A stretch of DNA of 64,000 nucleotides from Gordonia iterans (GCF_002993285.1 NZ_CP027433.1:2976001-3040000), one strand, 5' to 3'. Shown: positions 1-8,622, counted from the stretch's first letter. The notes: a model not told the origin generated them from the letters alone. Numbers and translations are program-made.

Positions 1-659
1 AGTCTGGTCCCGGGACCGACGCCGGCAAGATCCAGCAGTCGGTCGATCTTGCGGCGCTGCGCCGCGGCCAGCTCGCTCCACGAGAACCGTGTGTCATGGG
101 CGGGCTCGGTCCCGAACACCGCCGCCGAGTAGCTCATCGTCTCATCGAGGAACGCCGCGAAAAGGTCGTTGGACAGGTCGTAGTGGTGCGCGACGTTCGC
201 GCGGGTGTTCACCGTCGTGTTCTCCTCGTCGTCGAGCTGCCGCGGGAGCAGCACACGCCGCAAGCCCTGCAACGGTCCGGGGACCAGCGCTGCCGCTTCG
301 CGGGCGAACGGGGTGAGGACGCCGACGAGATCGTCGCTGGTCCAGTCGCCCGCCATATAAGCCTCACCGAATCCGATCAGCCCCGTCGCGCCGATCCGGC
401 GTGCGAAGGGTCCGGGGCGTCGAATGATCATTCGCGGCGGAACATCGTCGGCACCTGAGGCGAGGAGCGAGCCGTCGGGGTACTCGACGCGAACGTCCGC
501 CCGCCGCGCGGCCCGGCGAAACAGCATCGCCGCGGCACGGCCCCGGGTGCGCGCCGCGATGCCGGTGGGCACAGCGGCCACGTCCGGCCACCGCTGCGCC
601 GCTTGCGCGGAGGCTTCATCGCAGGGTGTCGCTGCGTGGTAGATCGCATTGTTGCTCAT
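1..659 (-). CDS. ufaA1: Cyclopropane-fatty-acid/SAM-dependent methyltransferase, partial (UfaA1-like)
   Basis: The N-terminal 219 residues of a class I SAM-dependent methyltransferase of the cyclopropane-fatty-acid synthase family; the gene runs off the left edge. The motif HYDLSNDLFAAFLDETMSYS near residue 160 is typical of the CFA/mycolic acid methyltransferase family, which methylates double bonds of membrane phospholipid acyl chains. The SAM-binding glycine loop would begin at the cut end. Its start ATG overlaps the stop of the DUF1365 gene by 4 bases (ATGA), so it is translationally coupled. The trio FAD oxidoreductase-DUF1365-CFA synthase matches Rv0449c-Rv0448c-Rv0447c (ufaA1) of M. 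tuberculosis. UfaA1 is linked to tuberculostearic acid synthesis; that role here is inferred from synteny. Confidence 0.85.
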   Translation of the reverse strand, partial: MSNNAIYHAATPCDEASAQAAQRWPDVAAVPTGIAARTRGRAAAMLFRRAARRADVRVEYPDGSLLASGADDVPPRMIIRRPGPFARRIGATGLIGFGEAYMAGDWTSDDLVGVLTPFAREAAALVPGPLQGLRRVLLPRQLDDEENTTVNTRANVAHHYDLSNDLFAAFLDETMSYSAAVFGTEPAHDTRFSWSELAAAQRRKIDRLLDLAGVGPGTR

Positions 660-1465
660 CGTTGACTCTCACTCCTCGTGATCGGTTGGTCACTGGTGAC
701 GTGTTCGGTGGCGACCGTCGTCGTCCGCTCGGGGCTCGGCGAGCGAAGAATCGGAAGGCGCTTGAGCCACAGTCGGATTCCCTGAATGCGAATTCGGAGG
801 GCGACCACCCACGGCGCCAGGGGCGTCGTCACCTGGGCAAGCGCCACGCGGCGGGCCGTGACCGGCAGTGCGCGTCCGGCGAGAGTCGCGAGGAACGGTT
901 CTTCGTCCGGTCTTTCCAGCACGACCGACAGTCCGATCCGCCCGTCCTCGCGCGGCTCCGGCAGGTGCAGGCGATAGTGGCCGGTCAGGTCGTTGAACGG
1001 TGAGACGGGGAACTCCTTCTCCACCACGGCCCGCCCGAACTGATCGACGTCGAGCACGTAGCAGTGACGGCCCCCGTACGTGTTGTGCACTTCGGCGACG
1101 ACGTACGCGAGGGTGCCATCGGGCCGATGGCACCAGAACACGCTCAGTGGGTTGAACACGAATCCCGCGACCCGCGGAGACATCAGCGCTGTGACCGGTC
1201 CCGCCACCGGCTCGACACCGGCCCCACGCAGGTGACGTTCCAGCCGGCCGCGCAAAGTCTCGGCGACAGCGGGTGGCTCGGGGAAGTGGTCGGCAGCCCG
1301 AAATCGAGCGAACGGACGAAGCGGTGCCGCCAGCTGAGGCAGATCGTCGATGTCGATCAACCACGTGCGGCTGCGGTAGGAGAAGCGGTGGGTCACCGGA
1401 CCGGCCCGCCGGTGCGCCACCCGCACCTCCGCGATCGCCGGAAGAAGAGGTCTCGACGTGCTCAT
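656..1465 (-). CDS. DUF1365 domain protein
   Basis: A 269-residue DUF1365 protein, a family of unknown biochemical role that is almost always found between an FAD-dependent amine-oxidase-like protein and a CFA synthase. Conserved stretches are GFVFNPLSVFWCH and EVHNTYGGRHCYVLD in the middle and EKEFPVSPFNDLTGHY in the second half. The ATG at 1465 overlaps the upstream stop by 4 bases and is preferred to an upstream in-frame GTG at 1498, which would lie inside the oxidoreductase. Its stop overlaps the next gene in the same way. It probably takes part in modifying unsaturated lipids with its neighbours; the exact reaction is not known. Confidence 0.9.
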   Translation of the reverse strand: MSTSRPLLPAIAEVRVAHRRAGPVTHRFSYRSRTWLIDIDDLPQLAAPLRPFARFRAADHFPEPPAVAETLRGRLERHLRGAGVEPVAGPVTALMSPRVAGFVFNPLSVFWCHRPDGTLAYVVAEVHNTYGGRHCYVLDVDQFGRAVVEKEFPVSPFNDLTGHYRLHLPEPREDGRIGLSVVLERPDEEPFLATLAGRALPVTARRVALAQVTTPLAPWVVALRIRIQGIRLWLKRLPILRSPSPERTTTVATEHVTSDQPITRSESQR

Positions 1466-2787
1466 CGCACCGCCTCCCGCACGTCCGGGACCTTCCAACG
1501 GACGCCGAGCCGCGCGGCGGCACGAACGCCCGAGGACGCGCCGTCCTCATGGAACCCCCAGCCGTGATAGGCGCCGGCGAAGGCGATCCGGTCGGTGTCC
1601 AGTTCGGGCAGCCGGCCCTGAGCCGCCACCGATTCGAGCGTGTAGACCGGATGCTCATAGGTCATCTCGTCGACGACCGATCCCGGATCCACCAGGTCGG
1701 TCCGGCCCATCGTGACCAGCATCCTCGGTTCGTCGTTCGGCAGCCGCATGAGTCTGGTCAGGTCGTAGGTCACGACGATCGGCGAGGGCCTCCGGTCGTC
1801 GCCGGGACCCTCACCTCCCCGGATCTGGTAGTTCCACGAGGCTCGGGCACGGTGTGCCCGCGGCAGCACGGATTCGTCGGTGTGCAGTACCGCGTGTTTG
1901 CGCAGGTAGGGCATCGCGCCGAGGACAGCTCGCTGATCGGCGGAGGGCCGCTCGAACAGTGTCAGCGCCTGGTGCGGATGAGTGGCGACGACGACTCCGT
2001 CGAACGTGTCGGTGTGGACTGCCGTACCGCGTTGCGACACCACCTCGACGCCGGTACCGGACTCGCGCAGCATCCGTACCGGCGACGACAACCGGATCTC
2101 CCCGCGCGCGGCGATGCCCCGGGCGAGCGCGTCGACGTAGACGGCCGAACCGCCCACCACCGTGCGCCACGTCGGAGAGCCGAACACCGACAGCATCCCG
2201 TGATGGTCCAGGAAGGCGAATAGGTAGCGGGCCGGATAATCCGCCGCGGTATCGGCGTCGCACGACCACACCGCGGCCACCAGCGGAAGCAGGAAGTTCT
2301 CCTGGAAGTAGCTGGAGAACCCCTCGCGGTCGACGAAGTGCGCGAGCGATTCCTGCGCGCCGTCAGTGGCCAGCAGTCGGTGCGCCGACCGATGGAATCG
2401 CCGGACTTCTCCGAGCATCCGCAGATAGCGGGGCCGCGCGAGATTCGTCGCGGTCGGGAACAACCCGGACAGGCCCAATGCCCCGGCGTACTCGAGTCCG
2501 GTGATCTCCGACCGCACCGACATCGACATGTCGGTCTCCTGCGTGGCCACCCCCAACTCGGCGAACAACCGCTGCAACGTCGGGTACGTCCGGTCGTTGT
2601 GCACGATGAAGCCGGTGTCGACGGCGAGTTCCCTGCCCGACGGCGTGGTGACACGGTGTGTGTCAGCGTGGCCGCCGAGCCGGTCGTCGGCCTCGAACAG
2701 GGTCACCGAATGTGCCTTGGCGAGTACGTGCGCGGCGGTGAGACCTGCCACGCCGCTGCCCACGACGGCAAGTGATCGTCTTGTCAT
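1462..2787 (-). CDS. NAD(P)/FAD-dependent oxidoreductase of the fatty-acid modification operon
   Basis: A 441-residue flavin amine oxidase-like protein. It opens with a Rossmann ADP-binding loop (LAVVGSGVAGLTAAHVLA), followed by the acidic end of the second strand (LFEADDRLGGHADT), both hallmarks of FAD binding. It is the ortholog by context of Rv0449c and heads a three-gene, fully overlapping operon with DUF1365 and a CFA synthase. The start is placed at ATG 2787 because a SigK-like -10 element ends 7 bases before it, which suggests a leaderless transcript; no Shine-Dalgarno sequence is visible. Likely role: oxidation or reduction of an acyl chain intermediate. This is inferred from the operon, not from a known reaction. 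Confidence 0.85.
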   Translation of the reverse strand: MTRRSLAVVGSGVAGLTAAHVLAKAHSVTLFEADDRLGGHADTHRVTTPSGRELAVDTGFIVHNDRTYPTLQRLFAELGVATQETDMSMSVRSEITGLEYAGALGLSGLFPTATNLARPRYLRMLGEVRRFHRSAHRLLATDGAQESLAHFVDREGFSSYFQENFLLPLVAAVWSCDADTAADYPARYLFAFLDHHGMLSVFGSPTWRTVVGGSAVYVDALARGIAARGEIRLSSPVRMLRESGTGVEVVSQRGTAVHTDTFDGVVVATHPHQALTLFERPSADQRAVLGAMPYLRKHAVLHTDESVLPRAHRARASWNYQIRGGEGPGDDRRPSPIVVTYDLTRLMRLPNDEPRMLVTMGRTDLVDPGSVVDEMTYEHPVYTLESVAAQGRLPELDTDRIAFAGAYHGWGFHEDGASSGVRAAARLGVRWKVPDVREAVR

Positions 2788-2794
2788 GCCAGTG

Positions 2795-2821
2795 GTTCGG
2801 AGCCGACTCCGGCGCGGATGG
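2795..2821 (-). promoter_or_regulatory. SigK-like promoter of the FAD oxidoreductase operon
   Basis: Reading the minus strand, CCATCC (2821-2816) is followed after 15 bases by CCGAAC (2800-2795), and the start codon follows 7 bases later. Mycobacterial SigK promoters are CCATCC, 16-17 bases, CCGAAT, and one of them drives the Rv0449c operon. The spacer here is one or two bases shorter and the last -10 base differs. Confidence 0.6.
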
Positions 2822-2876
2822 GTGACGGCACCGGAAACGGCCGTCGTCGGTCGCTGAACCGTTTCGGCACGCGCAC

Positions 2877-2903
2877 CCATCCGCCGCGGTGGCGGCACCG
2901 AAT
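2877..2903 (+). promoter_or_regulatory. SigK-like promoter facing the lipocalin gene
   Basis: On the plus strand CCATCC (2877-2882) and CCGAAT (2898-2903) are separated by 15 bases, the same spacing as the divergent promoter on the other strand. Both hexamers match the mycobacterial SigK consensus exactly. The transcript would begin about 60 bases before the lipocalin start. Confidence 0.6.
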
Positions 2904-2968
2904 GACAAGTGACCAGCGACGGCGATCAACGACATCGTCCGTCGTTCACCTGGCAGTCAGGAGCACTC

Positions 2969-3601
2969 ATGACGATCCGGTCTCGCGCATTTCGGTACTT
3001 CGGGGCGGGGATACTCGCCGCACTGCTGACGGCGGTCCCAGCCATCACGCCCGCATCTGCCGCGCCCGCTACGCCGCTGCAGCCGGTGGACAAGCTCGAC
3101 GTGGAGAGGTATCTGGGCACCTGGTGGCAGCAGGCCGCGATTCCGGGCTTCTACAGCATTCGCTGCGCCCGGGACACCTCTGCCCGTTACGGTCTGATCG
3201 ACGAGACGACCATCTCCGTCGACAACACCTGCATCTCATCGACCGGCGCGCGTGACGGCGTTCGGGGACGCGCCAAGGTGGTCGATCCGGAATCCAGAGC
3301 ACAGCTCTCCGTGAGTTTCCCGGACGTCCCGTTCAGCGTCGACCCGCACGACCGACCGAACTACGTCGTCGCGTGGGTGGCGAGCGGCAACGATCCCGAC
3401 GGACCGTACGAATACGCCATCGTCGGTGATCCCGACCGGTTGTCGGGATTCATCCTCACGCGCGACCGGGTGATTCCCACGAGCACGCTGCTGGCGTTGC
3501 GCAGCGAAGTGAGCAGGCTCGGCTTCCACACCTGTTTGTTCCTCACCTCCCCGACGACCGGTGGCCGAAGCGACTACACCCCGCTGTGCCGCGTGGCCTG
3601 A
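2969..3601 (+). CDS. Secreted lipocalin-family protein (Blc-like)
   Basis: A 210-residue protein with an N-terminal signal peptide (arginines, a hydrophobic stretch AGILAALLTAVPAI and an A-S-A-A cleavage region near residue 31). The lipocalin signature follows: VERYLGTWWQQAAIPGFY, the family GxW motif. A late FILTRDR matches the second lipocalin motif. Such proteins bind small hydrophobic ligands or lipids in or outside the cell envelope. The ATG at 2969 has a good ribosome binding site (AGGAG, 7 bases upstream); an in-frame GTG at 2909 would add 20 residues in front of the signal peptide and is less likely. It is divergent from the lipid-modification operon, and the two share matched SigK-like promoters, so a common envelope-lipid function is plausible. 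Confidence 0.88.
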   Translation: MTIRSRAFRYFGAGILAALLTAVPAITPASAAPATPLQPVDKLDVERYLGTWWQQAAIPGFYSIRCARDTSARYGLIDETTISVDNTCISSTGARDGVRGRAKVVDPESRAQLSVSFPDVPFSVDPHDRPNYVVAWVASGNDPDGPYEYAIVGDPDRLSGFILTRDRVIPTSTLLALRSEVSRLGFHTCLFLTSPTTGGRSDYTPLCRVA

Positions 3602-3624
3602 CCTCCCCGCGCGGCGCCGGTGAT

Positions 3625-5010
3625 TCAGCACACCGGAACGTTGGCAGCGAGGCCTCCCAGCGACGTCTCCTTGTACTTCGCGTGCATGTCAGCGCCCACC
3701 TGAGCCATCGTCGTGACCGCCGTATCCAGCGACACCCGGTTGCGCGGTTCACCTTCGGCTAACGTCAACATCGCTGCCTGCACCGCGGTGACCGCCGCGA
3801 TCGCGTTGCGTTCTATGCACGGGACCTGGACCAGCCCGGCGACCGGATCGCAGGTGAGACCCAGGTGGTGCTCGATCCCGATCTCCGCGGCTTTGCCCAC
3901 CTGCGCCGGGGTTCCGCCGAGGGCCGAACAGAGCGCGCCCGCCGCCATCGCACAGGCGGTGCCGACCTCTCCCTGGCAGCCGATTTCCGCGCCCGAGACC
4001 GACGCGCCGGCCTTGACGATCGCGCCGATCGCGCTGGCCGTCAGCAGCATGCCGACGGCGCCCTGTGCCCCTGCCCCGGCCGACCTCAGGTAGAAGTCCA
4101 CGACGGCAGGAATGATGCCTGCCGCACCGTTCGTCGGCGCCGTCGCGACCCGGCGCCCAGCCGCGTTCTCCTCACTGACCGCCATCGCAGCGGCGTGCAG
4201 TCGCGAGAGCTCGGACACTGCTACCGGAGCGCCACCGGTGACCGCCGCGGTGAGACGCGGAGCTCGTCGCCGCAGTGCCAGGCTCCCCGGCAGGATGGAG
4301 TCGCTGGCGCTCGCGCCACGCTCGATGGCCGCATTCATCACCCCCCACACTCGTACGAGATGGTCGTCGGGACGGCGACCACGCGCCTCTTCGTTCTGCC
4401 GCACCACCTCGTCGATCGTCATCGAGTGACGCTCACAGATTTCGACGAGCTCAACGAAGCTGCCGAAATGCCACGGAATCGCACGCCGAGAGCCCGCCTG
4501 GTGCTCGCCCTCCATGAGTACCGTGCCTCCGCCGACCGACAGATACCGCCGCAGCAACAGCGGCCGCCCGTCGCCGTCGTAGGCGGCGATGTCGATCGCA
4601 TTCGGGTGCCCCGCAGACCGGTCCTTCGGATCGAGCCGCACATCCTCTGGCCGCAACAGGAGGGGGCCGGCAGGCGAACGCACCCACGGATCCTCCGCCA
4701 ACCGGTCCCATTGCCCCCGCACCAGGAGAGGGTCACAGTCCTCTGACCGCCACCCACGGAGTCCGGCTATCACGGCATCCGGTGTCCCATGGCCGACCCC
4801 GGTGGCGCCGAGTGCGCCAAGCAGGCGAACGGACACGCGATGGGGTCTGGGCCGACCTGGCAGACCGGCCAGCTCATCGACGAACGCACGCGCGGCCCGC
4901 ATCGGCCCGACGGTGTGGCTGCTCGACGGTCCGATTCCGATTTTGAACAGGTCGTCCACTGATACATCACATGGACATTGTTCTGCCGTACACCATGAAT
5001 TATTCAGCAC
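3625..5010 (-). CDS. sdaA: L-serine ammonia-lyase (iron-sulfur type)
   Basis: A 461-residue single-chain L-serine dehydratase that converts L-serine to pyruvate and ammonia through 2-aminoacrylate, using an oxygen-labile [4Fe-4S] cluster. The N-terminal domain carries GIGPSSSHTVGPMRAA. The C-terminal catalytic domain carries AEIGCQGEVGTACAMAAGAL and DPVAGLVQVPCIERNA, which hold cluster cysteines and substrate-binding residues. The start is GTG 5010, because a TANNNT box lies 6 bases upstream; GTG 4959 is an alternative nearer the family's usual start. It is divergent from an operon containing RidA, an enzyme family that clears 2-aminoacrylate, although RidA may instead belong to that operon's own pathway. 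Confidence 0.95.
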   Translation of the reverse strand: MLNNSWCTAEQCPCDVSVDDLFKIGIGPSSSHTVGPMRAARAFVDELAGLPGRPRPHRVSVRLLGALGATGVGHGTPDAVIAGLRGWRSEDCDPLLVRGQWDRLAEDPWVRSPAGPLLLRPEDVRLDPKDRSAGHPNAIDIAAYDGDGRPLLLRRYLSVGGGTVLMEGEHQAGSRRAIPWHFGSFVELVEICERHSMTIDEVVRQNEEARGRRPDDHLVRVWGVMNAAIERGASASDSILPGSLALRRRAPRLTAAVTGGAPVAVSELSRLHAAAMAVSEENAAGRRVATAPTNGAAGIIPAVVDFYLRSAGAGAQGAVGMLLTASAIGAIVKAGASVSGAEIGCQGEVGTACAMAAGALCSALGGTPAQVGKAAEIGIEHHLGLTCDPVAGLVQVPCIERNAIAAVTAVQAAMLTLAEGEPRNRVSLDTAVTTMAQVGADMHAKYKETSLGGLAANVPVC

Positions 5011-5016
5011 ACTTTG

Positions 5017-5022
5017 AGTGTA
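5017..5022 (-). promoter_or_regulatory. Candidate leaderless -10 box of sdaA
   Basis: On the minus strand TACACT ends 6 bases before GTG 5010, the layout of a leaderless actinobacterial transcript. The box overlaps an inverted repeat ACACT-TTG-AGTGT that could bind a regulator. Confidence 0.4.
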
Positions 5023-5103
5023 TTACTGACGAAGTATCTCCGCATGCCCCAGCTAGATAGGTTGTTTCCTGGATGTTAACGACTGTTCGCATCAGATTTC
5101 TGG

Positions 5104-5133
5104 ATCTACAGTTCCTACCGCACAGCTGTAGAT
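5104..5133. promoter_or_regulatory. Inverted repeat upstream of the permease operon
   Basis: ATCTACAG (5104-5111) and CTGTAGAT (5126-5133) are perfect inverted arms separated by 14 bases, in a locally AT-rich region 37 bases before the NCS1 permease start. Position and symmetry suggest an operator, most simply for the MerR/XRE/cupin regulator encoded in the same island. The link to that regulator is inference. Confidence 0.45.
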
Positions 5134-5169
5134 TTTAGATACACCACAGATCTAGCCACAGGAGTTCCC

Positions 5170-6564
5170 ATGCCAAGGAGCAATCCAGGGATCGTCGAAG
5201 AACTCACGATCCAACCCGTGCCCGCCGACCAGCGAACCGGCACCGCACGACATCTGTTCGCCGTCTGGTTCGGCGTTCAGGTGATGCCGTTGACCCTGGT
5301 GACCGGCGTGCTCGGGCCGACCGTCTTCGGATTGGGCGCCGCATCCTCGATCATCGCCATCGTCATCGGCAATCTGATCGGGGCCTTCTTCATGGCGCTG
5401 CACTCGGTACAGGGCGCCAAACTCGGAGTGCCGCAGATGATTCAGGCCCGGGCACAGTTCGGCTTCTACGGATCGTTACTGGTGATCGCCGTGGTCATCC
5501 TCATGTACCTGGGCTTCCTGGCCTCGATCATCGTGCTCGCCGCCGACACCCTGATCGCGCTGTTCCCGGATCTGGGCACCATCCCGGCCCTGGCCGTCAG
5601 CACCCTGATCACCCTGATGGTCGTCGTCTTCGGGTACGAGGTCATCCACCGCGTCAACCGGATCCTGCTGGGACTCTTCGCACTGGCGGTGCTCCTCATC
5701 GCCGTGTACGTCGCGGTCTCTGCCGGCCAGGAGCCCGCCGAAGTCGGCTCGTTCTCGCTCGTCGGCTTCATCGGAATGGCATCGACGGCCGCCATCTGGC
5801 AGATCGCGTACGCGCCTTATGTGTCCGACTATTCCCGATACCTCCCGAAGGACACCTCACCACGTGCCGCGTTCGGCTACACCTACGGCGGTGCCGTCAT
5901 CGGCGCGATTCCGATGATGATCCTCGGCTCGCTACTGGTGACCGTCGCCGGCGGCGCCGGTTCCGTCGCTCAGCTGACCGACATGATGCCGGGGCCGATC
6001 AGCGCGTTCGTTCTGATCATGCTGTTCCTCGGGGCGATCGACGCCGCCGTGATCAACCTCTATGGACCTGCGCTCTGTTCACTGTCTGTCGCCCAGACCT
6101 TCCGCCCCAGCTGGTCGCCGGGACCTGCCGCCCGAAACACCGTGGCCGCAGCCATCGCCGGGGTGGCGTTCTTCGTGGCCATGATGTTCGCCGACGACTT
6201 CCTCGTGAACTACTCGAACTTCATTCACTTCCTGATGTGCCTGCTGATCCCGTGGAGCATCGTGAACCTGGTCGACTACTACCTCGTCTCACACGGCCGG
6301 TACGACGTTCAGGCGTTCAACGATCCCAACGCCGGTTACGGCAAGTTCAACGTTCCGGCATTACTCACCTACGTCATCGGCTTCTGCGCTCAGCTCCCCT
6401 TCATGGCCGGCGCCTTCTACACCGGCTGGGTCTCAGAACGCATGAACTCCGCGGACCTGTCCTGGCTGGTCGGCTCCGTGGTGAGCCTCGTGGTCTACCT
6501 CGTGCTAGTGCGCCGGACCACCACCAGCCCGACTCTGCCGGCGAAGACCCCGACCTTCGTCTGA
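5170..6564 (+). CDS. NCS1-family nucleobase/cytosine-type permease
   Basis: A 464-residue integral membrane transporter of the purine-cytosine permease (NCS1) family, with about 12 hydrophobic helices and the family layout of a soluble N-terminus ending in RTGTARHLFAVWFGVQVMP. The segment WQIAYAPYVSDYSRYLP in helix 6 is conserved in NCS1 carriers. Family substrates are cytosine, purines, allantoin, hydantoins and related N-heterocycles, taken up with protons or sodium. ATG 5170 has AGGAG 6 bases upstream. It is the first gene of a five-gene operon and therefore points to a nitrogen heterocycle, or similar compound, as the imported substrate of the island; the substrate itself cannot be read from sequence. 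Confidence 0.9.
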   Translation: MPRSNPGIVEELTIQPVPADQRTGTARHLFAVWFGVQVMPLTLVTGVLGPTVFGLGAASSIIAIVIGNLIGAFFMALHSVQGAKLGVPQMIQARAQFGFYGSLLVIAVVILMYLGFLASIIVLAADTLIALFPDLGTIPALAVSTLITLMVVVFGYEVIHRVNRILLGLFALAVLLIAVYVAVSAGQEPAEVGSFSLVGFIGMASTAAIWQIAYAPYVSDYSRYLPKDTSPRAAFGYTYGGAVIGAIPMMILGSLLVTVAGGAGSVAQLTDMMPGPISAFVLIMLFLGAIDAAVINLYGPALCSLSVAQTFRPSWSPGPAARNTVAAAIAGVAFFVAMMFADDFLVNYSNFIHFLMCLLIPWSIVNLVDYYLVSHGRYDVQAFNDPNAGYGKFNVPALLTYVIGFCAQLPFMAGAFYTGWVSERMNSADLSWLVGSVVSLVVYLVLVRRTTTSPTLPAKTPTFV

Positions 6565-6597
6565 GCCACCCCATCGAACCCCAAGGAGGACACTTCC

Positions 6598-7047
6598 ATG
6601 ACTACGAGCACAGAACTGCTCGTCGGCGACGGCACCGATCGCCAGCGCCTGATGAACAGCACCTGGACGCACCACATCCCCACACCGTTCGCCCAGGGCT
6701 GGAGGGTGGGGCGGCTGGTGTTCACCGGCGGGCAGCTGTCGGCAGACGAGCACGGCAATGTCGTCGGAGCAGGCGACATCGAGGTGCAGACGCGCAACGT
6801 CTTCGATTCGCTCACCTCCGTTCTGCACGAGGCCGGCGCCACCTGGAACGACGTGGTGAAGCTCAACACCTACTACTGCTTCGACGGGAGCGGAGACGAG
6901 GTTCAGCAGAACTGGGAAACCATGACCCGGGTTCGGATGGAGTACCTGCCCGACGAAGGGCCCGCCGGAACCGGAGTTCGAGTGGCCGGGCTCATGTACG
7001 ACGGCTTCCTCATCGAAGTCGAGGCCATCGCCGTCATCGCCGGCTGA
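6598..7047 (+). CDS. RidA-family protein
   Basis: A 149-residue member of the RidA/YjgF family. These small trimeric proteins hydrolyse reactive enamines and imines such as 2-aminoacrylate; a paralog, RutC, acts in the Rut pyrimidine pathway. It shows VGRLVFTGGQLSADEHGNVVG near the front and the family pattern QTRNVFDSLTSVLHEAGATWNDVVKLNTY in the middle. The usual C-terminal arginine-glutamate pair appears as GVRVAGLMYDGFLIEVEAIAV. It has a strong AAGGAGG site before the ATG and sits 33 bases after the permease, so it is clearly part of the operon. It probably hydrolyses an imine or enamine made by the neighbouring monooxygenase step. Confidence 0.88.
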   Translation: MTTSTELLVGDGTDRQRLMNSTWTHHIPTPFAQGWRVGRLVFTGGQLSADEHGNVVGAGDIEVQTRNVFDSLTSVLHEAGATWNDVVKLNTYYCFDGSGDEVQQNWETMTRVRMEYLPDEGPAGTGVRVAGLMYDGFLIEVEAIAVIAG

Positions 7048-7107
7048 CGCCTGAGCACTCGCCACCCAAACCCCACCCATCTCTCGACTTCAAAGGAACG
7101 ATTCACG

Positions 7108-8622
7108 ATGACCTCCCTTACCCCAGCAACCACGTCACTGTCTCCAGAGACCGCCGCACGGCTCCGCGTGGACATGGTCACGTCCCAGCTCTCGGGGCCG
7201 ACCGACCACCTGCTCACCGGCGAGCAGTACAAGGCCTCACTGCGCGACGGCCGCCGGATCATCAGTTCCGCCGGTGAGGAAATCAGCGACGTCACCACCC
7301 ACCCGGACCTGCGGGCAGTCAACACCCTTGCCGCAGTCCAGGACGCACAGCTCGACCCCGAACTGCGCGACACGCTCACCTATGTCGGAGACGACGGCGG
7401 ACGACGAGCGATCGGCTGGCAGGTGCCGCGCACCCGCGCCGACCTGCTCGCCAAACGCGAGGCCACTCGGGTAATCACCCAGCGAACCATGGGAATGTAC
7501 GGTCGGCCCAATGATTACGGCGCCATGATGGCGCTGGGATTCCTTTCGACCATCGACCGAATCGAGGCCGAGAACCCGGAATTCGCTCAGAACATCCGCG
7601 ACTTCGTCAGACTCTCGGGCGACCTGAACCTGCTCAGCACCGACCTCATCGCCGATCCGCAATCCGACAAGCGCATCCCCCGCAATGAACGGCCTTCTCA
7701 ACTCAGGATCGTCGAGGACAAGCCCGAGGGAATCGTGCTCTCCGGAGCCAAGGTCGCCGGCAGTATCGGTTCGCTCACTCACTTCTTCACGCTGTCGACC
7801 ACACTCGGCGAAGGCGTGGGCCCCGAGGCTGCGATCTGGGCCGCGATCCCGGTGAACTCCCCCGGTCTTAGCCTGATCCTGCGCGAACCGACCGCCCGCA
7901 TGAATACTCCGCGCAACGACCACCCGCTCGACAATGCGGGCGAGGAACTCGATCAGACCATCCTCTTCGACAAGGTCTTCGTGCCGCGCGAGTTCGTGTT
8001 CAGCAAGTACAACCTGGATCTACTCACCCTCTACTACGAATCCTGCGCCTACTCACTTTGGTCGATCATGACGCGCCTGGCCTTCCGGGCCGAGATGTTC
8101 ACGGGCGTCGCACAGGTCATCACCGAGATCCTGGGCACCGACAAGATTCCCGGCGTACAGGCCGCGGTGGCAGACATCACCCTCTACGCGCAGACCCTCA
8201 AGGCCTACTCGCTGGCGACGATCCACGAGTCCGTCGAATGGTGCGGCCTGCAGGTGCCCAATCCTGAGCTGACGACTGCAGGGCGCCTGTACTCGATCGA
8301 GAACTACCCCCGGATCACCTACCTCCTTCGCGATCTCTGCGGCCAGGCCCTGATTGCTCGCTGGCCGGAGAAGGTGTGGGACCACCCCGAGTTCGGCCCG
8401 CGGATGAACGAGTTCTTCCCTGGCACCGGCGTCACCGCGCGGGAGAAGAACACCTTCTTCAACTTCGTCTGGGACCTGGTCTCCGGTGCGCATGCCGGTC
8501 GAGTCGACCTGTTCGAGAATGTGAACGCCACCCCTCCCGCTTTCGTGCGACACCTGGTGTACAGCAAGACCGACCGCTCGGCTGCGGCACGCCGCGTTCG
8601 CGACTACGTGGGGATCGAATGA
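7108..8622 (+). CDS. HpaB-type FADH2-dependent monooxygenase
   Basis: A 504-residue member of the 4-hydroxyphenylacetate 3-hydroxylase large-subunit family, an acyl-CoA dehydrogenase-like fold that uses reduced FAD supplied by a separate reductase. Family features include the N-terminal LLTGEQYKASLRDGRRI, the mid-region DLNLLSTDLIADPQSDK and AKVAGSIGSLTHFFTLST, and the C-terminal FFPGTGVTAREKNTFFNFVWDL. Family members hydroxylate phenols, chlorophenols and some heterocycles such as pyrrole-2-carboxylate. ATG 7108 has AAAGGAA upstream, and the stop overlaps the flavin reductase start by 4 bases, so the two subunits are made together. With an NCS1 permease rather than an aromatic-acid transporter beside it, an N-heterocycle is a more likely substrate than 4-hydroxyphenylacetate. 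Confidence 0.88.
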   Translation: MTSLTPATTSLSPETAARLRVDMVTSQLSGPTDHLLTGEQYKASLRDGRRIISSAGEEISDVTTHPDLRAVNTLAAVQDAQLDPELRDTLTYVGDDGGRRAIGWQVPRTRADLLAKREATRVITQRTMGMYGRPNDYGAMMALGFLSTIDRIEAENPEFAQNIRDFVRLSGDLNLLSTDLIADPQSDKRIPRNERPSQLRIVEDKPEGIVLSGAKVAGSIGSLTHFFTLSTTLGEGVGPEAAIWAAIPVNSPGLSLILREPTARMNTPRNDHPLDNAGEELDQTILFDKVFVPREFVFSKYNLDLLTLYYESCAYSLWSIMTRLAFRAEMFTGVAQVITEILGTDKIPGVQAAVADITLYAQTLKAYSLATIHESVEWCGLQVPNPELTTAGRLYSIENYPRITYLLRDLCGQALIARWPEKVWDHPEFGPRMNEFFPGTGVTAREKNTFFNFVWDLVSGAHAGRVDLFENVNATPPAFVRHLVYSKTDRSAAARRVRDYVGIE

